From Climacteris rufus (lineage: Eukaryota; Chordata; Aves; Passeriformes; Climacteridae), in the NCBI GenBank assembly GCA_013398175.1, contig VZRZ01001220.1, positions 62,001 through 126,000 of the forward strand: a stretch of DNA of 64,000 nt. The letters are read 5' to 3'. Both the position numbers and the translations under genes were made by a program. The notes beneath the pieces are model-generated. The model was not told where the DNA came from. It did not search any database and saw only the letters and a list, made by a program, of their open reading frames with translations. Positions 12,517 through 23,672 of this stretch are shown piece by piece. The first letter of the stretch is position 1, and each line of letters starts with the position of its first letter.

Positions 12517-15500
12517 GTCTTGGAGCTGCTCTTCTGGACTCTGTTAATGGTTTGTCAAAACTTTTTTCAGCATGCTGAAATTCGCAAGAAATCTTGTGGG
12601 AAGCCATTCCTTGTTATGGGATTTTGGCATCTGGTCTCCATACTGAGGAGCAGAAAGTGCTGAGATCATGAAAAGAAGCTGGCAGTCAGGTTAGGTAAAT
12701 GGGAGGGAGACACATTTTTCTCATATAGAGAATATCCTCTTTTCCCCCCTATGAGACATGCAGACATTGCTGGCAGGAAAATGGATGTTTCAGCAAATCA
12801 CCCAAGGGCTCTCTGTCTCTGGGGGCACAAAATTGCCTTCTTATGTTCTACAGGTGGTTCCTCCATCAATGTCAGGGAATGTAATTTAGTGAGCAAACTT
12901 GGTAACTTGGAGCTGACTATGCTCTACTACTATACTGACAATAAAAATACTCATACTTCACAAACTGTTAGAGTAAAACTAATTGGTACCCTTAAAGGGT
13001 AATGTTTTGTTGCCTTGGAAAAGACTTCTCTTTCTCCTTTTGTTTTTGCTCTTGTTAAGAAGAGAGGAAGAGGCAGGGAGATGAAGTGGTGGCTTCAGAC
13101 CAAAAATGTTATTAGTTTATCCTTTCGTCTCAAGATAAGTGACTGCATAAGTACTATTTATTTCACAAAGCAGAAATCAGAGAATGAATTTACTTTTTAA
13201 AAAAATTTTTTATTCTGTGAATCCAACCACTGTAGACTGTGGCTTTCTTGGCTGGATCCAAAGTTGGGTTTAATTGCTATTATGGTTTTTAATTACTGAT
13301 TTAATTTTTATTTGTTGAAGTCACAGCTTTTTGTGTTTATCAAAGAAAGGCTTCATGAAGAGATCATAGCAGACATAACAGATTAAACCCCTAGTTGCAA
13401 TTAAGTGAAACAATGCGCATATTGTCACTAAAACTGTTTCTTATCTCCTCTTTGATTTGCTGTACCTAATTAATTAAAATGTGCAGGCAATAAAAATCCC
13501 CAGGTTTTATTATTAAGCCTTTTATGTAAGGGCCTTACTCTACCACTTCATCTCACTTTGAACAGTGCCTTTACACAAGTAATTGTACTGTTGCAGTGAT
13601 TTGGATTACTTACATGGCAAGAAAGGACACAGGCAAGGAGGATGTTTGATTCTAGACTTGAATTATGAGATGAGATGCTTTGAAAATGTTTAAGTAAGTG
13701 GGTAGTGTGGCAGAGGTTTTGCAGATGTATCATGCAGAAGTTAAAGCACTCATTATTTGAAAAGCCTTCAGCTTAGGACAACAGGATACCCATTCCTGAA
13801 TGCTTCCAGCATTGGCCTCATTCTGTTCTGAAGTGGGAATCCAGCTGATGATCATTGAAATCAAATGCTCTGCCCTTCTCTTCCTGTTCATAGCATGTGG
13901 AATACATTATGGAAAACCTGTTATGACAGTTGTATTCATCTGTTACATTTTGGGAAAATGGAGCATCTCATTCTTCTGTCCTTTCTCATGCGTGCCCATA
14001 GGCAGACATGTCATTTCACTGACTCCACCTGCCTCGTGCTTCCCTTATCCATTCAAGTATAACTGGCTACTGGAAAACTTTCACTTCTGATGGTGGCTAT
14101 TTAGAAGTGTGATGGACTGATAATTAATGTCCTGTGGGCACTGTTCCCTTTTAAATCTAAGGCAGGTTTGCTAAAAGTTCAGCCATCTTCTGCCGTGCCT
14201 CCTAGCTATGCAAGGCTTTGATTTAGGCTCTGCCAGAGGTGGCTGAATGTTTTCAGTTTGCTTTGGTTTCTTTGAGAGCCTTTGGCAGAATTCTTGGTTT
14301 CTTGGGTTTTCCATAGCACCATCTTTATAAAAAACACTGTAGTAGCTCTTGCATCATATGCTGAGATTATCATCCTATCTAGCTCTGAATTCAATTTGCA
14401 AAGTAATAGAAATGATAAAAATACAGATTTTTATTTTTAAGACTTGATAGCAATGTAGAAATCGCTCCCATAGCTGTGGCATTTTTAATTCAGTCTGTAG
14501 GGTTAATAATACTGGTTTTGCCAGGTATCCTTATGGGAAAAGAAATCTGACCTTACATGCAAGTCTGGTGATAGAATGACTTAAACATATGCTGGAAAGG
14601 GCTATAATTTGTATGCCTGGAGGTATTCCCCTTGAGGTTCAGCCTGCCCTATAGCTATCCCTGCTATTATATACCCTACTCGTCTTAAGAGTCACATTTT
14701 TTTCTGGAGGTACATAATCAAGTTAATTCTTAGTCTTTCTGTTTATGCATAAACATGAAGTTTTGTGAATGAAATGTCACAGAGCATGATAGGTCCTCAG
14801 AAAAGCACTACATTTGTGGAAAACAGTTTCAACATGACTTCTTTTAATTATACGTGTAAGTAATATGCATTGGAAGAATGGGCATCAAGCTCCTGACTGC
14901 ATTTGAACTGGTTCCTTATATAATCTCTTAAAGAATGAGTAAGTAATGGGTTTAAAATTGCATTATTAGGGCTCATAGTCCCTAACAGTCCCTTTCTTTA
15001 AAGAAATGGCTGCATTGTAAGTTTTTTCTTGGAAACCACAAGCAGAATATAGCAACTGTGCTGTTAACATTTCCAAAACTGTTATTATATTTTAAAAAAG
15101 TAAACAAAAGAATGACCACATGCAATTTCTTTTTTTTACAAGGGGAGTGTATGTGGTCCACTAAAAAAAACAATATGCAAAATAAAAATAATTCTGGTAG
15201 TCAAGTTGCATCTAGTGAAGGTGCTGGCACATATTAATCTTTCTGCCTAACAGGTTGTTAGTAAGAGAAATTAAGCTCTGCTACTTTAACTTTTTCTTAG
15301 TGTTATTGAAGGTTTTGTATGTAGGAATGTGTGCATTTATCACATGGTTCTGTAACAGCTCTCTTTTGAATACTCACACCATTTCAACAAACTGAATCCT
15401 TACATTCTAAACTTTTCCTCAATTGCAATGGCCGGACCTCTGCCTTTCCTGACAAATTTTCAGGTCAGGAGCTATGATCCTTTTACCTTTTACCAGCTCT

Positions 15501-15897
15501 GAAGCTTCTAGAAGCATGTTGCTCTAGAACCAAGGTACCTGTTCTTCACAATAACTTTTCTGGGCTTACAGGACAGTCTTAGTTTGAACTACCACATGTG
15601 GCTGAACCATAAACTAACAGGCATTCAGTCTTTGACCTTTTCCAAACAAAAAGTCATTTTTATTTCAGACAGAGATAGACTAAAGTAGACCTTGTTCCAT
15701 CACACCTCTCAGTGAAAAAGCCAGAGTTGATTATGGCACCAAGAAGTCTTAATTTCTCTTTATCAGTGTCTTCTAGAATGTGATTTCTCCAGTCATATTC
15801 CTCATTCTCTCCTCTTAAGAAAAAGGAAACCATCACTAAATATCACTTTATAAATTCTAGTCACTTTTTGTTAGGTAACTTTCCGCCTGATCTTATC

Positions 15898-15924
15898 AGA
15901 TGATTAAAAAATACCTAATCATCT
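15898..15924. repeat. 9-bp inverted repeat
   Basis: AGATGATTA (15898-15906) and TAATCATCT (15916-15924) are perfect reverse complements around a 9-base loop. No T-run follows and no known structured RNA is recognisable. Confidence 0.6.
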
Positions 15925-16261
15925 AATGCATTGCTAACTACCTGGCTCATGTAAGAAAAATCGAGAAGAGATGCTAATACTCCTCATATCACAAAGGATG
16001 TTCAATAAATTATTCAAATAAGCTTTTGTCCAAACAGTATTTATGAAGATTTACTGTTCCCTCTCTGCCAACCCTATCTCATTTATCCCATGGATGGAAA
16101 TTTTCTCTTGGTTGGATAAAAGGTACACAAAGACAACATCGAAGACAAACGTGTTTTGTTCTAAAAAGAGTTCTCAGGTACAGATACACAGAACTGATGT
16201 GGTCAGAGAAGTCAAGCTGTCATCAAGGAAACCTGTATGACTATGAAATACTTCAAAGGCC

Positions 16262-16455
16262 TGTGTGGATAAACAAGAAGTTCTTGGACAAACTCAAACA
16301 CAAAAAGGAAGTCTACAGAGGGTAGAAGCAAGGACAGGTGGCCTGGGAGGAATACAGTGAAATTGTCTGAGCCACCAAGGGTCAGGTTAGGAAAGCTAAA
16401 GCCCTGATAGAATTAAATCTGGTCAGGGACATCAAGGGAAACAAGAAAAGCTTGT
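16262..16455 (+). pseudogene. CR1 LINE ORF2 fragment, broken
   Basis: This is a piece from inside CR1 ORF2, between the endonuclease and reverse transcriptase domains. In one frame from 16265 it reads through WINKKFLDKLKHKKEVYRG, later QVAWEEYSEIV and VRKAKALIELNL, and ends at KGNKKSL. This is the characteristic Lys/Glu-rich linker of CR1-type ORF2. Two in-frame stops (after VYRG and after SEIV) break it. The fragment is cut off on both sides, so it is an old internal piece rather than a 3' end. Its direction is the same as the LTR that follows 400 bp downstream. Identification is by recall of CR1 sequence. Confidence 0.88.
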
Positions 16456-16862
16456 AAACTCTTACAAACTACAATAGTTATGTTTCCAAAGGTTTGAGCT
16501 GTGACAAGCTCCATTAGTGTTTGGATTTGTTTCTTTACCACTGCATTAACATCTCTTCTTAACACAGGTGTCTTGCCATGGTGAGGCTGCACTGGTGTAA
16601 ACTGGTGTGACCAGACTGTGACAACACACCCAGACACACAGCAGTGGTGGGAGATCCTCTACTGGAAGTGCTGTTCAGACTGAGCTGACTGTGGAGCAGA
16701 GGCCACATCTGATGAATGAAGAACAGCCTCTCCTCCTCTTAGGTCAGAGGCTAGGAAAGATGCACAGCCTTGGGGCCTCACCTTTTTTCTTTTACTGTAA
16801 TAATATTTTACCAACCTTAGCTCTTATGACATTGGAGGTACTATTCAAACAATTTGCATAAA
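16456..16862. other. Unannotated spacer between CR1 fragment and LTR
   Basis: Moderately GC-rich sequence that I cannot assign. It may belong to another decayed repeat, but I recognise no termini. Confidence 0.4.
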
Positions 16863-17055
16863 TGCGGTGGTTTGAAAAGTTTGGAGGGTCTAGCTTTTTG
16901 GGTGTGGGAGGGGTCAAAAGATGGCTCCTGTAAGGAACTTCCAGAAGCTCCCACAGCTGTCCAGTCAGGGCCTATCTCTGATGGCTCCTGGGAGATTGAT
17001 GTGCTGTTTTCCACAGTTGGGCCAATTAGGAAGGTCAGAAACGCCTCTGCGACAG

Positions 17056-17092
17056 TATATTTAAGAAACAATCTCTGTAGTACGCATGCGCG
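17056..17092 (+). promoter_or_regulatory. LTR core promoter: TATA box plus NRF-1-like site
   Basis: TATATTTAAG at 17056 is followed at 17081-17092 by TACGCATGCGCG, which differs from the NRF-1 consensus YGCGCAYGCGCR at one position. CpG-containing motifs usually decay fast in methylated repeats, so this one being kept is notable. Promoter activity is inferred. Confidence 0.4.
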
Positions 17093-17282
17093 CACCACGT
17101 AACCCTGTAGTCATGTAGGTAGTAGATTAGGCGGGGGAGAAGGAGTACAGCAAATAACTAGGAAAAACAACTGAAACATCAGATATGAAAGCCAGCAAAT
17201 TATGCCAGTCTGCCAAAGAAGAGAAACAATGGAGGAGGAGGTTCCTGCATCATCGGAACTGATATATCTTCAAAGCCTGTGG

Positions 17283-17700
17283 TGAGAAACTTTAATCAAA
17301 CTTGGAGCGGAGACGGTGCAGGAGGAAGTGAACTCCCACAAGAGTAGCTGTGTCTGGTGGGGACCAAGGACTTTGCTCCTGAATCAAGAAGGGAGTCAAT
17401 TATGTGAAAAAAAGCCTGGTTTTATTCCTATCCTAAGAGAGAGACCAGCCCGATGGGGAAGCATGGAGCAGAGACAGTGAAGAAAGGAGTGATCTTCTAC
17501 AGAAGGGGCTTTGGTCTGGTGAGGAATGGACACAGTCAGTAACTGCTTCTACTCCTAAAAGGGTTGAACTGCAGGAGTCGGTGAGGTAAAAAAGCTTTGG
17601 GTCCCGCCCACCCTAAGTGTGGACCAGCCTGATCTGGGAGGAAACAGCGGTGGCAGTTTCAGGTGGGCTGCATGCCAGCTTCTGCAAACTGTGCAATGGT
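17283..17700 (+). repeat. Imperfect tandem repeats inside the LTR, period about 160-180 bp
   Basis: Corresponding blocks recur: GGAGCGGAGACGGTG (17304) and GGAGCAGAGACAGTG (17465); TCTGGTGGGGACCA (17353) and TCTGGTGAGGAATG (17515); GGAGTC followed by an A-rich block at 17392 and 17574; GACCAGCCCGAT (17444) and GACCAGCCTGAT (17624). About two and a half diverged copies are present. Confidence 0.6.
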
Positions 17701-17938
17701 GCCAAAGGAGAGAGAGAGGGAGAGACCTCCAGGTATAATTGCTAAGAAGAGGAAACACCTGAGCATCTGAGGACTAAACTCATTAGAGGAAAACCCCCCA
17801 CCCCGGGTTCCCCTTATGATCTGGGAGGAGAGAGAGAGCTGTGAGGCTTGGGGGGGGAGGGGGAGGAGGATGGGAGGACAGCAGAAGAAGAATGTTTGCG
17901 AAATGTTCCTTTGTTTTTGCTAGCTCCTTTGACTCTGT

Positions 17939-17944
17939 AATAAA
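17939..17944 (+). terminator. LTR polyadenylation signal AATAAA
   Basis: A canonical hexamer lies about 160 bp before the LTR 3' end, followed by T-rich sequence. It probably marks the R/U5 side of this LTR. Confidence 0.6.
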
Positions 17945-18100
17945 TTCACTTTATCACTTAGAAGCACTGACCTTTTCTCAGCCTGATTTTGCTCCTCTGC
18001 CAGCATGTCTTATCATGGTTAGTAACACAGTTCAATTTGGAAGGGGGAAAAGAGCGGTACTAGTGGGGCTTTGGCCATTGGCCAGGGCTAAACCACTACA

Positions 18101-18480
18101 GTAAAACATACCAACCAAACTGTGACTTGAAATAACAAATAACATGGATCAAATTAAAGGAATTAGCACAGAATAGGACTGGTTGCCAATGAGTGTCCTC
18201 TGGCTTCTACATCTCATTTTGAGACATATAAATTGCAGTGTTTTTGTAGCAGTCCAGCCTTCCAACACGTAGCCTCAAGTCACTTTCCCGATTAACCTTC
18301 TTTTGCTCAAGGGGAAGACTCCAGCACTGGCCACCACCCAAACTGAATATTTAATATACTGATAGTAGAAAATATAATTGCTAAATATCTTCCATAGTGA
18401 TCATCAATCTGTGTCCTGGATTACTCTCAACTTAAAACAAATACCTTTTTTATATACTACTTGTATCAAGACAAGAACTC
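18101..18480. other. Spacer between two oppositely oriented LTR segments
   Basis: No recognised element. The left end of the next LTR is not clear, so part of this spacer may belong to it. Confidence 0.35.
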
Positions 18481-18935
18481 AAACAGAGAAGAATAATGCC
18501 CAGTAAAGTCAGAAAGCTCCCAACACAATAAATCTGCCCAAGAGATTATTTTTAGTTTTATTATGAAGTTGCACAGGTTTCAAGGCATGACTCTTGTCAC
18601 AGTGTCTGGTTGGAAGGAGAGGCGAGGAAGAAAAGGTGAGCAGGAACAGTTACAGCCCCTTTTTAAACAGGGGAGAAGGGGAGGAACAAAGGGACAAACC
18701 AATGGGGAAATGACAAGGGGTGACAGGGAACAAATCACAGCAGTTTGGGGGAGGAACATATTTGAAATAACCAATGGGGAACTGAACTTAACAGAACTTT
18801 CCAGAGCTTAATGCATAAGCAATGAAGCACATGAATATACATAGGGATCTGAACCAATGGGGTTAGGGGAACAAAGAAGCTTCTGGAAAAGGGGGAGGAG
18901 ATGCTGCAGGAGTGACACCCAGTGGGAGGTAACCC
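18480..18935 (-). mobile_element. Minus-strand LTR-like segment with retroviral promoter layout
   Basis: Read on the minus strand, this segment has the order expected of a retroviral U3-R. There are three CCATTGG (CCAAT-box) elements at 18854-18860, 18771-18777 and 18699-18705, each in a similar GGG-rich setting. A TATA-like TTTAAAAAGG overlaps 18662-18667, and an AATAAA polyadenylation signal lies about 105 bp further on at 18557-18562. This spacing is typical of compact LTRs. I cannot fix the termini: 18480 is a guess for the 3' end, and the 5' end is placed just after the reading frame described next. No target duplication is seen. It could instead be a non-retroviral repeat carrying promoter elements. 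Confidence 0.55.
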
Positions 18936-19142
18936 CTAGACCAGGGTCTCACCCTCGGATCCACCCTCAGGGTCAGAGTCCTGGGCAGGGAAATCCACCT
19001 ACTTGATGTCATTCAGTCCCAAGGTGGGCTGGGCCACAGCAACAATAGTGCCATCCAGAAAAGTGAAAACTGTCTTGGTCTGTTCTAGACAGTTAAATTT
19101 TTGTGATAATGTGTGTGTTGTTTGAGTAAACTTCCGTATATT
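18936..19142 (-). pseudogene. Broken reading-frame remnant, possibly the 3' end of an endogenous retroviral gene
   Basis: The minus strand is open for 68 codons from 19142 to a TAG at 18936-18938, interrupted once by a TAG at 18999-19001. It lies directly upstream, on the same strand, of the LTR-like segment, where the last gene of a provirus would end. Visible stretches are KTVFTFLDGTIVAVAQ before the internal stop and an acidic, Gly/Ser-rich tail ending EGETLV just before the final stop. I do not recognise the domain, so retroviral identity is inferred from position only. A chance open frame of this length is possible. Confidence 0.35.
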
Positions 19143-20940
19143 TCAGGCTTTAGTAGTTTTTATAATTTCATTTTTTCATAATTTCATCATGGCTGTATTC
19201 TTTAGACTAAAGAGTAGCTTTCCCAGTAGACCCAGTGCAGAGGATGCTCCTGATTTCCGTACTGGCCATGCACCATGACATCACCACTGTTCTTCTCCTT
19301 CTACCTTTGTATTTATGCACTTTTTTTTTGGCCGATCTTGAGCTCAACAGCATTTGCTCCACTGCTTTTCATTTGGATCTGACTGCCACTTTGTTTTTAT
19401 TTCAATACCGGTTTCTACTTCACTCAGCAGCTATGCATGTGCACTTCCCAAATTAATGGATTGGAAAGGGCTTTCCATCAATGATTTTTTTTCCAATTGC
19501 AACCATCCTGAAATGTGGAGGGGTGAAATTACATTTTCACATAGTCTGGAAAGTTGCTAAAGGGTTTGAAAGATTTTGCTCAGCATTCTCTTTTAAGCGT
19601 ATTTCTCTGTGATTGCTTCAGTTTTCCCCTGTTCACTGTGATAAGTTGCTTAACTCCATGTTGCTTAACTCCATGTTGCTTATTAAGCATTCTGCCACTT
19701 GTAATTTTTAGTTCTAAAGACTACAAATACAAACTTGATGCTTTTGGAAATAGCTGCTTTTGTTTGTGCCTACACAATGCTGTGATTAACAAGTTATTTG
19801 TATTCTTAATTTCACAAGTAAAATTTTGACCTGATCTAGAGAATCCATGATGAATACCAATACTTCAGCATTCAGTAAAAATAGCAACAGCTGCCAGTTT
19901 TGTCATTGTTTATGCATGTGTCTTCCTTTTAGTTTCCCTTCCTATATATCATCTATTTAGTATTCCACACAAAGTTGATCAAAGCCAGCATTTTATTTCT
20001 GGTTTCTGTGACCACAAGTGAGCTTGCAGTGTGTCAGACAATTTGCTTCAAGTTAAGGTAGTCAGAAACAGGAAATTAAAACAAGTAATTATGTTTGGGT
20101 TTAGAATAAGAAGTCAAATTGTGTTTATGTGCAAAGAAAGCAAGATCATTTTTAAATAAACAGAATATTTCCTTTCAGATATTTCCAAACAAGAATTATC
20201 CTGGGAGTGTAGGATAGAGAATATCAGCTTACTCAGGACTTCTAAAGACATGGTGGCCCTCAGTCCTACTGGACTGGCTGGATCCTGGTTTCAGATATCT
20301 GTGAACCACAGCTAAGCTGAACAGCTTTTGCACTCCACTGATGTTGAGTTTAAACTCCTGAAAGTACATAACAAATTCTTGAGATCTACTGTTGGGGAGG
20401 TAATTTTATGTCCATATTAATAAAATAAATTGGATTGGGTCATTATTTTTAGTTCAAGCATGCAATTGTCTGTTTAATTGTTTGTGTGTTCCCTGACACA
20501 GTTTTGGCTTGTGGCTCAGCCTGTCTTAAGCAATAGCACAGGCCAAATAATATTATGTGACAGCATGGATATGCAGCCTATTTTTAGGAAACAGAATTAA
20601 CAGTACAGTTGTGAGTATTGCCATTCTGTCCTCTGGAGCTGAAGTTTTCCCATTGAAACAACACAATGCTTCCTTTAGTCTTTCAGCATCCCTCTTAGGG
20701 GGCCAACAGGCTGGGCTGGCAGGGTAAAGGCTAGACCTGAGTTGTCATCCAGGCTTTTTGATCCACAGCACAGAGCCTCAAACCCAAGACAGGTGCCTTG
20801 CCTAGAAGCCTTCCAAGGAATTGTTGGAAATCACCTGGTAATTAATCGGAAGTCTGCTTAAATTTATGGTGTTTTGATTTTCCTTGGTTGGGTTGGGGAT
20901 TTTTTTTGGTTTCTTCTTTTGCTGTCATTTGGCTGATTAA
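19143..20940. other. Unannotated AT-rich DNA
   Basis: No gene or transposon recognised. It contains a 15-bp tandem duplication (19646-19682). Short open frames up to 91 codons are judged to be chance. Confidence 0.45.
19646..19682. repeat. 15-bp tandem repeat, 2.5 copies
   Basis: TTGCTTAACTCCATG occurs at 19646-19660 and 19661-19675, followed by TTGCTTA. The copies are identical, which points to recent slippage. Confidence 0.9.
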
Positions 20941-20987
20941 TTGGTTTTTTTTTGTTTTTTTTTTTTGTGTTATTTGGGTTATTAATT

Positions 20988-21022
<35 letters not shown>

Positions 21023-21052
21023 TTGTTTGTTTGTTTTGTTTATTTATTCATT
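20941..21052. repeat. T-rich tract including T31 homopolymer
   Basis: Thirty-one consecutive T occupy 20989-21019, flanked on both sides by T-rich sequence with GTTTG units. It might be the poly(A) of a minus-strand retroposon, but I recognise no body sequence next to it. Length in the assembly may be unreliable. Confidence 0.85.
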
Positions 21053-23583
21053 TAAGCTATTTTGCTTTCATCATTTGTTTTTTAAAGGAAATTCTGTTTC
21101 CTTTTTCAATTTCAAACAGCACCATTACTCATCTCATGACACTCCTGCTGAGAGTATGATGTTGAAGTATTCTCCTCAGGTTATTGATTTTGAATAGAGA
21201 GTGCCAGAAAGCAAAGCAACTTCACAGAAGGTTATAATTTTCATGTTGTAGATCTGAGACCACCAGCTATTTTGCCTAACCATGGGAAAGTCTATTTGCT
21301 GCTAGAAAATAATTTCTGCCATTTTCTAGACAACATCAAATGATTGAGAAAAGACAATAGAACAAATTAGGCCTTGCTCTACATTGTGGAGACAAACCCA
21401 TTTCCAATACTAAACCCAGCACTGAATCCCAGCTTATTTAGGCTAACTCAGTAGTGTTGCTGTACCTCTATATATGGCATTGTAACTGACATGAATGGGG
21501 TTTTTTTTGAAAGGACAGAAGACGAGTCAGTCTGTTTTATCAAAAAAGTATATTAATTTTACAGCCAAGTATCTTTGCAAAGAGAAAAACATCTGCACCT
21601 TTACTTTGGAACTATAACATATATGTATATACATATATATATATACATATGTATAAGTATGTGTATATATATAAAAATAATGTTAAACTTAATGTGTGAA
21701 GAAAATGTGCCTGTTTTTCTAAACATGAATGCCAACCTGCCAAGGTCTAAGCTTGGGGAATTTTATTCTCACAGCTGCATAAACTTAGGACCTCTAGTGC
21801 ACCATTTAAACTGGGGTATTAAGAGCAGAACTATGCCCAGGAAATCTCATGTTTATATTAGTGAACAGAAGTGAAAGGAATTTCATTTTTTTTGATGTCC
21901 AAACCAAGCTGTCAAAGGAAATAAGATGGCAAATATGTTATAAATGTATCTACATTGATTTTAATTATATTAGAATGTAAACCATTGCATTCTTTCCTCG
22001 CTTCTCATTACAGAAGTTGTCTTCTAACTAATGTGGCTGTACTGACAGTGCTTTTAACAAGCTTTTGATTTAAACTTTGCACAGAAACAGACAGTAAGTG
22101 CTCAGATTCAGGTTCCCCACTTGGAAGGACATGCTCAGCAGCAGAGCTTGGAGCTTTGTTTCCGTATTGCACCTACATTCATGCCAGCATTTGTTAATTT
22201 TTCCTGTATGAACAGTCCAAGCACAAATTATGTTGACTTGTGCAGAGCAGCAGGGTCTGTGAGTTCAGCTGATATGTCCCCGTTAGATTTACCTCTAAGC
22301 TGTCATTATGCTTCTATTTTTTTCTGAAGTAACTTTTTATCAGCAGTTAACTTCCTCTGATTTGGACAGCTTTCAACTACATTTTTTCACATTGTTCTGT
22401 CATATTCTCCATAGCTCCTTACAATGAACATAAAGAGTAATCCATATTTGCTGTCTTGGGATATACTTCTACAATATTTTCCAGAAGAAATGTCTCAGTG
22501 AACAGGTGATGACCATATTGGGAAGGGGACTATATAGATTAGATTCTTGAAGATCCAATAAAACAAAACAAATCAAAAGCCTTTCAGATTTTTAAGACAG
22601 ATACGTGATTTCTGCCACCTTTTCTTTCCTGCTACAGTTGCACTCCACATACTTTTGTATGAGTCTTGTTTCAAGTCAGAGACAATCTCTTGATACCTAG
22701 ACCTGTTTCTCCATAACCCCATTACTTCACATTTTGACCAGCAAGGGAGCATTCTGCTCTTCATTTTACCTTCGTGATTCTTTTATTTTCAAATAATGTT
22801 TTCCTTTATTATTCAAAGTTCTATAATTTTTTTCTCTAAAACAAATTAGATCTACTATAACATCAAAGTCATACAATTACTGTCATTTGGTTTTCCAGAT
22901 CTGTTTCTACTTGAACTTTCTCACTTTATTTGAACATTTATTTGCTCTCCTTGTCAATTCAATTTCTTTAGAAACCTCGTCATCCTTCTCTGCTTGCATT
23001 TTGAGTTTCTTGTGTGGGTAACACTTCCTCAGAGTCTTCTCCAGACTGTGGGCTTTGCAATTCAGATTTAGCAACTGGATGTCTAGTTTACCCCTTCTTT
23101 TTATTTTTTTACTTTTCTTAAGGGTCAGAGAATAGCTGATGTGCTGCAGAAGAGTCTGCCTTGGCTATCTCACTCTTAAAACATTTTGCCTATTTGACAC
23201 TTAAGGACTGGTCTGTACATCTTTAGGTCTGTGGATAGTTGTGTAGAATTCATCTCACTTTGGAAGGAGAGTGAGTAAAGTAAAATTACCTAAAATTTCA
23301 TTAGATTATTTTTCATTGCAAATAAATAAAAGGATGCATACATGTTTACTTTATTTGAATGAACATATTGCCTAGAAACCTAAGTCATATTATGATACAA
23401 ATGCATGAATTGAACTCACAGGATTGCAAAGGACATTGCTCTAATTGCAGGTTTGTACTTGTTTCATCCAATAAGTCTGAAAATTAATCCAAACCCAGAA
23501 ACTGAAAAAAACCCTGATCTATGAATTCAGAGAAAAATATAAAAGGGACTGTCCACAAGATCATTGCATCTGATTATAGTTTT
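21053..23583. other. Unannotated AT-rich DNA with a TA-rich microsatellite
   Basis: No gene recognised. A TA/CATA simple repeat lies at 21616-21672. The remaining sequence has only short, unremarkable open frames. Confidence 0.45.
21616..21672. repeat. TA-rich microsatellite
   Basis: Interrupted (TA)n with GTATA and CATA variants, nearly self-complementary over its length. Confidence 0.8.
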
Positions 23584-23672
23584 ATCATAGATGTATAGTA
23601 TAGCACAACTTCATAGAGACCTCCTGAGGTCAGTTAGTCCAACTATCTGCTCAAAGCAGGGTTAAATCCTAC
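23584..23672 (-). mobile_element. Old CR1 LINE 3' fragment
   Basis: The plus strand reads as a decayed reverse complement of an older CR1 subfamily 3' end: CATAGAGACCTCCTGAGGTC, then TTAGTCCAACTATCTG and CTCAAAGCAGGGTTAAATCC. This matches the 'CTAGTCCAACC...CTGCTCAAAGCAGGGTCA' block of such subfamilies. It is more diverged than the other CR1 copies here, and the boundaries are approximate. Confidence 0.65.

Larger units (their letters stand above)
9669..16261. other. Unannotated AT-rich DNA
   Basis: I see no gene, RNA gene or recognisable transposon in this 6.6-kb stretch. It contains an A18 homopolymer (10992-11009), a repeated TATCTAAAT block with a small hairpin (11530-11598), a 13-bp tandem duplication (12491-12516) and a 9-bp inverted repeat (15898-15924). 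Open frames are at most 96 codons and unremarkable. Confidence 0.45.
16863..18100 (+). mobile_element. 1.24-kb solo LTR of an endogenous retrovirus
   Basis: This is a complete solo LTR. It starts TGCGGTGGTTTGAAAAG and ends GGGCTAAACCACTACA, giving TG...CA ends with an inverted GTGGTTT/AAACCAC block. The flanks ATAAA (16858-16862) and GTAAA (18101-18105) look like a 5-bp target duplication with one change. A TATA box (TATATTTAAG) lies at 17056-17065 and is followed 16 bp later by a GC-rich NRF-1-like motif. A polyadenylation signal AATAAA lies at 17939-17944. The TATA-to-polyA spacing of about 880 bp is unusually long and is filled partly by imperfect tandem repeats of about 160-180 bp. No gag, pol or env lies beside it. 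The opening segment (GATGGCTCCTG occurring twice, 60 bp apart) matches my memory of a songbird LTR family, whose name I cannot give with certainty. Confidence 0.85.
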
